Made by a program: the position numbers and the translations under genes. Positions 1 to 5,288 of a stretch of 5,288 bases of DNA are shown here, one piece after another. The stretch spans positions 1 to 5,288 of the forward strand of contig JAJYDP010000392.1 of assembly GCA_021777365.1 (NCBI GenBank). The letters are read 5' to 3'. This DNA is from Chloroflexota bacterium (GTDB lineage: Bacteria; Chloroflexota; Limnocylindria; Limnocylindrales; CSP1-4). Position 1 is the first letter of the stretch; every line of letters begins with the position of its first letter. The notes below the pieces were generated by a model. The model made no database searches, was not told the DNA's origin, and saw nothing but the letters and a program-made list of their open reading frames with translations.

Positions 1-11
1 GAGTCGGTCAA

Positions 12-55
12 GGTTCCTCCGCCTGCCCGATCCGCCACTCTCCCACCGGGGGAAC
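12..55. repeat. 44-bp direct repeat, copy 1
   Basis: First of two identical 44-bp units; it begins GGTTCCTCCG and ends CGGGGGAAC. Positions 13-21 can pair with 47-55 as a 9-bp stem containing one G-T (G-U in RNA) pair, around a 25-base interior. The wobble is tolerated only in RNA read from the plus strand; on the other strand it becomes an A-C mismatch. Only 11 bases precede this copy in the window, so whether more copies lie to the left cannot be seen. Confidence 0.95.
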
Positions 56-83
56 CGGCACGGCCACCACGGCGCAGCACACG

Positions 84-127
84 GGTTCCTCCGCCTGCCC
101 GATCCGCCACTCTCCCACCGGGGGAAC
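84..127. repeat. 44-bp direct repeat, copy 2
   Basis: Identical to the copy at 12-55 over all 44 bases, with the same terminal inverted repeat (85-93 pairing with 119-127). The start-to-start distance is 72 bp, leaving a 28-bp unique segment at 56-83. No third copy follows where the period would place one (about 156), so this is the last unit on this side. Perfect identity of units and lack of similarity in the segment between them is the pattern of repeat plus spacer rather than of a plain tandem repeat. Confidence 0.95.
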
Positions 128-389
128 GCGCGATGGGTCCCGGTCCTCAGTGCACGGGCCGGTGCCACGAATATCGCGAGCTGTGACCCCACTGTGCACG
201 AAGTACGAATCATCCGAGCCCCGGAACGGCCGCGGAGACACGTCCGGGCGCCGCCAGGGCCGCCTCTGGTTCCGGGGGTGGGCATCTGGCGGAAACGCGG
301 CACGGCTGCGACCCGCGGCGGAAATCCGGCCACCGGCCACGCGGCCCGGCCACGCGCCACGCCCCTGCGGCCACGCGCGCCACTCCCGG
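128..389. other. Intergenic region upstream of lysC, no gene seen
   Basis: No reading frame here looks like a real protein; the open frames on both strands are arginine/proline/glycine-rich products of high GC. A relatively AT-richer patch spans about 165-215. It lies among two copies of the palindrome GTGCAC at 150-155 and 194-199, 44 bp apart, each in a similar context (AGTGCACGG and TGTGCACGA). These could be an operator pair, but six-base palindromes are weak evidence. No lysine-riboswitch, T-box or terminator structure was recognised. Confidence 0.5.
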
Positions 390-401
390 TACAATCCCCC
401 C
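390..401 (+). promoter_or_regulatory. lysC promoter -10 box, leaderless-type
   Basis: TACAAT at 390-395 matches the bacterial -10 consensus TAnnnT in otherwise GC-rich sequence. It ends exactly six bases (all C) before the ATG at 402. That distance puts the expected transcription start at or next to the A of the start codon, so the mRNA would have no 5' leader. This agrees with the absence of a Shine-Dalgarno sequence. No convincing -35 element is seen at 15-19 bp upstream. Confidence 0.7.
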
Positions 402-1658
<1,257 letters not shown>

Positions 1659-1713
1659 GGGGCTCGTCGAGCGGCGCGCGGCGGAACGACCGCTGGTCCG
1701 CGGCCTGACCACG

Positions 1714-2670
1714 ATGACCGACCTGGCGCACGACCGATCCGGTCGTCCCGACCCTGGGCGCGCCCGATCCGACCGATCCGACCGATCCGACCCATCCGAC
1801 CTGCCCGGTCTGCCGGACAGCCGACCCGACCGATCCGATCCCGCCGGTCCCGCCGATCCCGCCGATCCCGCCGGTCCCGCCTGCCCTCCCGGGCCCGCCT
1901 TTCCCGCACGGCTCGAGCGCTTCGGCGCCGTCGACTCCACCCAGGCCATCGTGACGGCGTGGCTCGCGGCCGGCGTGCCCGACCCATGCGTCGCCGTCGC
2001 CGATCGGCAGCGCGCGGGCCGCGGGCGACACGGCCGGACCTGGACCGCGCCACCGGGAACCGGGCTGCTGGTCTCCTGTGGCTTCCGGCCCACGTACCTT
2101 GCGCCGCGCGATGCGTGGCGGCTGGGCGCGATCGTGGCGCTGGCGATGCTCGATGCGGCCGAGGAGGTGGCCGGCCTGCGCGACGGGACGCTCGGTCTCA
2201 AGTGGCCCAACGACCTGGTGGCGGACGGACCGGACGGAGCGCTGCGCAAGGTCGCCGGGGTGCTCGGCGAGACCACGGCCCAGGGGGCGGAGCTGGCGAC
2301 CGTGGTGGTCGGGATCGGGGTCAACGTGGAGTGGGCCGAGCGAGACTTCCCCCCCGAGCTGGCACCCTCGATGACCAGCCTCTCGGCGCTCGGGGGCGGC
2401 CGGCCGGTCGACCGCGATGCGCTGCTCGGCGGGTTCCTCGGCCGGCTCGAGTCCCGGCTGGAGGCGCTCCGCGACGGACGCTTCGACGCCGGCGGGTGGA
2501 GCGCGCGCCAGCGCACCACGGGTCGGCGGCTGACGGTGGAGGTCGGCGATCGCGAGTTCGGCGGGAGGGGAGAGGGAGTCGACCCGACCACGGGCGCGCT
2601 GTTGCTCGCGACGGCCGACGGGATCCTCGCGGTCGACGCGGGCGAGGTGACCCGCTGCCGCGTCGCATGA
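1714..2670 (+). CDS. birA: Biotin--[acetyl-CoA-carboxylase] ligase (class I, no DNA-binding domain)
   Basis: Activates biotin with ATP to biotinyl-5'-AMP and attaches it to the carrier-protein lysine of biotin-dependent carboxylases. Family motifs in the 318-aa product: VDST (73-76), the biotinyl-AMP loop GRGRHGRTW (102-110), KWPNDL (163-168), KVAGVLGE (179-186, with the conserved lysine) and VVVGIGVNV (197-205). A small C-terminal domain follows from about 268 (GRRLTVEV, GALLL, GEV). There is no N-terminal helix-turn-helix, so it should be an enzyme only and not a biotin-operon repressor. Residues 1 to about 63 are low complexity (RSD, then DPA/GPA repeats) from a 9-bp minisatellite and are unlike the family. 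The ATG at 1714 is the first start in frame and no in-frame GTG or TTG lies between the repeats and the conserved fold, so the tail seems to be translated. It lies 55 bp after lysC with no Shine-Dalgarno or -10 box of its own, so co-transcription is likely. Confidence 0.94.
   Translation: MTDLAHDRSGRPDPGRARSDRSDRSDPSDLPGLPDSRPDRSDPAGPADPADPAGPACPPGPAFPARLERFGAVDSTQAIVTAWLAAGVPDPCVAVADRQRAGRGRHGRTWTAPPGTGLLVSCGFRPTYLAPRDAWRLGAIVALAMLDAAEEVAGLRDGTLGLKWPNDLVADGPDGALRKVAGVLGETTAQGAELATVVVGIGVNVEWAERDFPPELAPSMTSLSALGGGRPVDRDALLGGFLGRLESRLEALRDGRFDAGGWSARQRTTGRRLTVEVGDREFGGRGEGVDPTTGALLLATADGILAVDAGEVTRCRVA
1766..1881 (+). repeat. 9-bp minisatellite inside birA
   Basis: Two blocks of 9-bp units in the birA frame. 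Block one (1766-1801) is three exact GATCCGACC units plus a variant CATCCGACC. Block two (1837-1881) is five units alternating between GATCCCGCC and GGTCCCGCC. A degenerate stretch separates them. Because the unit is three codons, copy number can change without breaking the reading frame; the encoded peptide is RSD-type, then DPA/GPA-type. Slipped-strand expansion is the likely origin. Confidence 0.9.
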
Positions 2671-2733
2671 GGGGCGGTGGGCTCGCAAGCGGCCCCGGGG
2701 CGCGACGGGCCCCGTAACAAGTAGACTGCGGCG
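2671..2733 (+). promoter_or_regulatory. Sigma-factor promoter, leaderless-type -10 box
   Basis: TAGACT at 2722-2727 fits the TAnnnT -10 pattern and is followed by six bases and then the GTG start at 2734, the same spacing as at lysC. Transcription should begin at or within a base of the start codon, and no Shine-Dalgarno sequence is present. No standard -35 hexamer is seen; the place where it would lie (about 2699-2704) overlaps a GC hairpin. The rest of this 63-bp gap shows nothing else. Confidence 0.6.
2696..2714. repeat. Short GC inverted repeat between birA and sigma gene
   Basis: CGGGGC at 2696-2701 is complementary to GCCCCG at 2709-2714 across a 7-base loop. It follows the birA stop by 25 bp and overlaps the -35 zone of the downstream promoter. 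With no T-run after it (the following bases are TAACAAG), it is a poor intrinsic terminator. It could be a weak terminator, an operator, or chance in GC-rich DNA. Confidence 0.35.
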
Positions 2734-3387
2734 GTGTTCAGGAAGGTGAGCGGTCCAGAGAAGGACCGGCTTGTCGCGTTCGACCCCGACCGGCCCGCGG
2801 TCGAGGCTGCCCGCCGCGACCCCACCCGGTTCGAGACGCTCTATCGCAGGTACATGGCACAGGTCTACAGCTTCGCCGTTTACCAGCTGGCCGACCACCA
2901 CGCCGCCGAGGACCTCACCGAGCAGGTCTTCCTGCAGGCGCTGGCGGCGTTGCCGCGCTTCCAGGAGCAGCCGCGCGGGGACGGCGCGAGCAGCTTCCGG
3001 TCGTGGCTGTTCCGCATCGCGCGCAACCTGGCCAGCAACGAGCGGCGGGCCTCGCGGCGCCATCCCACCGCCCCGATCGACGCGGCCGGCGAGGTGGCGG
3101 GGACGGATGACCCGGCCGCGAGCGCCGTCCGGCGGGACGAGGCGGCACGTGCCTGGGCGGCCGTTGCCCGCCTCCCGGACGACCGGCGCACGGCGGTGAT
3201 CCTCCGCTTCGTCGACGAGATGCCGGTCTCCGAGATCGCCGCCGTCCTCGGCCGGTCGGAGGGAGCCGTGCGCGTGCTGCTGCACCGGGCGCTGCGCAAC
3301 GTCGCGGACGAGCTGCGCGCGGCCGACGCCTCCGCCCCCGCGATCGCGCCTGCCTCCGCGCCCAGCGACCCGGGCCGAGTGTCGTGA
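2734..3387 (+). CDS. ECF-type RNA polymerase sigma factor (sigma-70 family)
   Basis: Directs RNA polymerase to a specific promoter set; cytoplasmic or held at the membrane by an anti-sigma partner. The 217-aa product has the two-domain ECF layout with no region 1.1 or 3. Region 2 spans about 32-106 ([20 protein letters not shown], then [16 protein letters not shown], then [19 protein letters not shown]), with the AEDLTQ-like core motif and the -10-reading WLFRIARN helix. An acidic linker follows to about 140. Region 4 spans about 142-195 ([41 protein letters not shown]), a helix-turn-helix for the -35 element. The last 20 residues are an alanine/proline tail. The GTG start at 2734 is set by the -10 box six bases upstream. 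The gene overlaps the next one by 4 bp. The specific ECF group and regulon cannot be told from sequence alone. Confidence 0.93.
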   Translation: MFRKVSGPEKDRLVAFDPDRPAVEAARRDPTRFETLYRRYMAQVYSFAVYQLADHHAAEDLTEQVFLQALAALPRFQEQPRGDGASSFRSWLFRIARNLASNERRASRRHPTAPIDAAGEVAGTDDPAASAVRRDEAARAWAAVARLPDDRRTAVILRFVDEMPVSEIAAVLGRSEGAVRVLLHRALRNVADELRAADASAPAIAPASAPSDPGRVS

Positions 3388-3821
3388 CCGGCGTCCCCGA
3401 CGACCTCGACCTCGCGGGCGACCCCGAGCTGGCCCACGCCGCGGATGTGCTCGCCCGCGTGCTGGTCCGGTTCCACCCGTCGTTCCGTTTCGAGGAGCGG
3501 CTGGCCGCCCACCTCCGCGACGCCGCCCACCTCCGAGACGCCGCTCACCTCCGCGACGCCGCGCTGGGAACGGCCGCGCCCGGAGCCGACTCGGAAACAG
3601 CCCACCCCCGGCGCATCATCCCGTTCCCCGCCCTGCCCGTCACCGGCGGTTCGATGCCCTTCGCGCTCGATCTCGCGCCGGCCGCCGTCGGCCAGGCGAT
3701 GGGGCGCGTGCCCCGACCGGTCCTCGTCGGCGGAGCCATCGCATCGGGCGTCTCGATCGCCGGCGCCGCCGTTGTCGCGTGGCGGATCGCGGCCTGGCGG
3801 CATCCCCGGAGGGACGCCTGA
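3384..3821 (+). CDS. Small single-pass membrane protein, possible anti-sigma factor
   Basis: I do not recognise a named family. The 145-aa product begins at GTG 3384, which overlaps the sigma-factor stop by four bases (GTGA), implying coupled translation. An N-terminal helical segment (residues 15-40, ending [15 protein letters not shown]) runs into three perfect AHLRDA repeats (42-59). A variable stretch and a proline-rich segment (75-86) follow, then one hydrophobic helix (about 113-133, [21 protein letters not shown]) and a basic tail (RHPRRDA) at the C-terminus. A small tail-anchored protein coupled to an ECF sigma factor is a typical anti-sigma arrangement. It has no cysteine, so it is not a zinc-binding (ZAS) anti-sigma factor. 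The basic tail would favour a cytoplasmic C-terminus, which complicates a simple N-in model. The role is inferred from context only. The stop overlaps the next start by one base. Confidence 0.8.
   Translation: MTGVPDDLDLAGDPELAHAADVLARVLVRFHPSFRFEERLAAHLRDAAHLRDAAHLRDAALGTAAPGADSETAHPRRIIPFPALPVTGGSMPFALDLAPAAVGQAMGRVPRPVLVGGAIASGVSIAGAAVVAWRIAAWRHPRRDA
3507..3560 (+). repeat. Three 18-bp tandem repeats
   Basis: Three consecutive in-frame units of the form GCC CAC CTC CGC GAC GCC, differing at only two silent third-codon positions (CGA in unit two, GCT in unit three). They encode AHLRDA three times, continuing the preceding helix. Silent-only differences suggest recent duplication or selection on the peptide. 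Confidence 0.92.
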
Positions 3822-3823
3822 TG
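3808..3823 (+). promoter_or_regulatory. accDA ribosome binding site and overlapping start
   Basis: GGAGGG at 3808-3813 lies 7 bases before ATG 3821-3823, a good Shine-Dalgarno. The upstream stop TGA (3819-3821) shares its last A with this ATG (TGATG), a classical arrangement for stop-restart coupling. Together these fix the accDA start. Confidence 0.88.
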
Positions 3824-5288
3824 CCGATCAAGCTCCCGTTCCTGCCCCACCGCCGCGACTTCCCCCCGGACCTCTGGACGAAGTGCCCCCGCTGCGGCGA
3901 GATGCTCTACAACAAGCAGCTCGAGCGGAACCTGCGCATGTGCACGAAGTGCGGGCACCACTTCAAGCTGCGCGCGGATGCGCGCCTTCGGCTGCTGCTC
4001 GATCCCGACTCGTTCGAGGAGCACGACGCCGGGCTGGAGTCCACCGACCCGCTGGGCTTCGTCGACCTGAAGACGTACCCGGACCGCCTGGTGGCCGCGC
4101 GGATCGCCAGCGGGCTGCGCGACGCGGCGGTATGGGGCACCGGCCGCATCGACGGGCAGCCCGTCGCCATCTGCGTCATGGACTTCGCCTTCATCGGCGG
4201 CTCGATGGGCTCCGTGGTGGGCGAGAAGGTGACCCGGGCCGCCGAACACGCCCTGGCCACCTCCATGCCGCTCGTGATCGTCTCGGCATCGGGCGGGGCG
4301 CGGATGCAGGAGGGCACCCTCGCGCTCATGCAGCTGGCCAAGACCTGCGCCGCGCTGGAGCGGCTGGCGGCGGCGGGCGTGCCCTACGTGAGCATCCTGA
4401 CCGACCCCACCACCGGCGGCGTCTTCGCCTCGTTCGCCGTGCTGGGCGACGTGAACCTGGCCGAGCCAGACGCGCTGATCCGGTTCGCCGGGGAGCGAGT
4501 GGCCAGCGGCACCATCGCCGTGGAGCTCCCGCCCGGGTACCAGCGCGCCGAGTTCCTCCTCGAGCACGGGTTCCTGGATCGCGTGGCCCCGCGCGACCGG
4601 CTGCGCGAGGAGGTGGCGAGGGTCCTCTGCTACCTGCGCGAGGGAGCGCCCTGCTCGGACGCGCCGTTCCCGCCCGGGACCCCGCTCGCTCGTGCCACGG
4701 CCGAAGGGCACGACGCCGCCTTCCGCCCGTTCGGGTTCCTCAACCCGAGGCTGCCGAACCTCCCGGCCCTGCCGGTGGTCGAGGCGGGACGCCGCGGAGT
4801 GGCGGCGCTCGGCGCACAGGCCGCCGAGATCGGCGCGCACGCGGCCGAGGTGATCGGGGGGCGCACGTCCGGTGATGGCATGGGGCCCAGGACCGCGCCG
4901 CTGGCCGGGACGCAGCCGTTGCCGGGCGCCGCCACGGACGGTCGCGGAGCGGCCGGCGTATCTCGCGGGGGCGGCAACGGACCCGCTGGCAGGACCGCAT
5001 CTGCCACCGCGCCTGCGACCCCACCTGCCACGGGTGCCGGCACCACCGCGCCTGCGATCCTGCCTGCCGCCGCGCCTGCCACGGGCGCCGGCCGCGCCGG
5101 CTCGCCAGGGACCGCGACGTTCCCGCCGTCCGCCCCCGACGCCGCCGAGCAGGAGCGCGTCTGGGCACGCGTTCAGGCGGCACGCAACGTGAAGCGGCCG
5201 CACACCCTGGACCTGGTACGTGCCATGGCCACGGACGTGGTCGAGCTCCACGGGGACCGCCTCTTCGGCGACGACCCCGCGATCGTGG
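3821..5288 (+). CDS. accDA: Fused acetyl-CoA carboxylase carboxyltransferase, beta-alpha (AccD-AccA), 3' partial
   Basis: Transfers the carboxyl group from carboxybiotin on the carrier protein to acetyl-CoA, giving malonyl-CoA, the committed step of fatty acid synthesis; cytoplasmic. The frame stays open to the window's end (489 codons seen). The AccD half has the zinc ribbon C22-x2-C25-x15-C41-x2-C44, [13 protein letters not shown] (124-136), [11 protein letters not shown] (155-165) and DPTTGGV (195-201), ending near residue 310, about the size of stand-alone AccD. An alanine-rich helix (328-345) and a linker of about 95 residues (348-442) rich in Ala, Pro, Gly and Thr follow. From about 443 comes the AccA signature [27 protein letters not shown], then [17 protein letters not shown], with the rest of AccA off the edge. 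The N-terminal helical part of stand-alone AccA seems replaced by the linker. The start is fixed by GGAGGG and the TGATG overlap. Fusions of these subunits are known in some lineages. Confidence 0.95.
   Translation, partial: MPIKLPFLPHRRDFPPDLWTKCPRCGEMLYNKQLERNLRMCTKCGHHFKLRADARLRLLLDPDSFEEHDAGLESTDPLGFVDLKTYPDRLVAARIASGLRDAAVWGTGRIDGQPVAICVMDFAFIGGSMGSVVGEKVTRAAEHALATSMPLVIVSASGGARMQEGTLALMQLAKTCAALERLAAAGVPYVSILTDPTTGGVFASFAVLGDVNLAEPDALIRFAGERVASGTIAVELPPGYQRAEFLLEHGFLDRVAPRDRLREEVARVLCYLREGAPCSDAPFPPGTPLARATAEGHDAAFRPFGFLNPRLPNLPALPVVEAGRRGVAALGAQAAEIGAHAAEVIGGRTSGDGMGPRTAPLAGTQPLPGAATDGRGAAGVSRGGGNGPAGRTASATAPATPPATGAGTTAPAILPAAAPATGAGRAGSPGTATFPPSAPDAAEQERVWARVQAARNVKRPHTLDLVRAMATDVVELHGDRLFGDDPAIV
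4989..5098 (+). repeat. Low-complexity repeats coding the AccD-AccA linker
   Basis: Degenerate repeats built on GCGCCTGC and CCTGCCACGG encode [11 protein letters not shown] and APATGAG-like segments. The clearest pair is CCTGCCACGGGTGCCGGC and CCTGCCACGGGCGCCGGC, each encoding PATGAG. The tract keeps the frame open between the two enzyme domains and is predicted to be a flexible tether. Confidence 0.75.

Larger units (their letters stand above)
12..127. CRISPR. Possible CRISPR array end (two repeats, one spacer)
   Basis: Two perfect 44-bp repeats flank a unique 28-bp segment at the extreme left of the window. The repeat starts with GTT and ends with AAC once the first base is dropped, and its ends are mutually complementary; several CRISPR repeat families, notably type II, show this. 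Against the call: only one spacer is visible, the repeat is longer than the usual 28-37 bp and longer than its spacer, and no cas gene is in the window. If it is an array, it would extend left of position 1. The alternative is a duplicated intergenic hairpin element. Confidence 0.35.

Noticed and set aside
150..401. 84-codon upstream extension of lysC from an ATG at 150
   Set aside because: The extension is low-complexity and unlike aspartate kinases. MPLVVQKYGGSS at 402 is the family N-terminus and has its own -10 box.
128..401. Lysine riboswitch or T-box upstream of lysC
   Set aside because: No recognisable conserved core or terminator/anti-terminator pair was found, and the leaderless-type promoter at 390 leaves no 5' leader to hold one.
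1659..1713. Independent promoter for birA
   Set aside because: No TAnnnT box at a suitable distance and no Shine-Dalgarno sequence were seen in the 55-bp gap; readthrough from lysC is simpler.
2696..2721. Intrinsic terminator after birA
   Set aside because: The 6-bp GC stem has no T-run after it, so it is listed only as an inverted repeat of unknown role.
3445..4875. Plus-strand 476-codon frame overlapping the membrane protein and accDA
   Set aside because: It is a proline/arginine-rich shadow in another frame; the true frame from 3821 has all the AccD motifs and stays open to the window's end.
3545..5251. Minus-strand 568-codon frame opposite accDA
   Set aside because: A shadow with no domain, produced by codon bias on the coding strand.

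Overview
This is a GC-rich bacterial window (by eye about 70% or more) with five densely packed plus-strand protein genes of central metabolism and regulation. High GC, leaderless-type promoters (TAnnnT boxes six bases before the start codon) and a fused acetyl-CoA carboxylase carboxyltransferase suggest a GC-rich lineage such as Chloroflexota or Actinomycetota. The phylum is inferred, not proven.

Layout. Positions 1-401 hold no convincing gene. At the left edge lie two identical 44-bp direct repeats separated by 28 bp, each with terminal inverted repeats. They could be the end of a CRISPR array or a duplicated intergenic hairpin element. A leaderless-type promoter then precedes aspartate kinase (lysC, 402-1658). 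LysC contains a strong internal ribosome binding site and a GTG exactly where a separate regulatory beta subunit would begin. Next comes a class I biotin-protein ligase (birA, 1714-2670) whose N-terminus is encoded by a 9-bp minisatellite. A 63-bp gap holds a GC hairpin and a second leaderless-type promoter. This drives an ECF-type sigma factor (2734-3387), a small single-pass membrane protein (3384-3821) overlapping it by 4 bp, and a fused carboxyltransferase beta/alpha gene (accD-accA, from 3821, running off the right edge) overlapping by 1 bp.

How they fit together. BirA attaches biotin to the carrier protein of biotin carboxylases, and AccD/AccA transfers the carboxyl group from that carrier to acetyl-CoA, so two of the five genes act on the same enzyme, the committed step of fatty acid synthesis. 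The overlapping sigma factor, membrane protein and accDA starts suggest one coupled transcript. The membrane protein could be an anti-sigma factor tying envelope state to membrane lipid synthesis, but it has no recognisable anti-sigma motif. LysC feeds the aspartate pathway (lysine, threonine, methionine, diaminopimelate) and probably shares a transcript with birA.

Three of the five genes carry short in-frame tandem repeats or low-complexity tracts (birA N-terminus, the membrane protein, the AccD-AccA linker).
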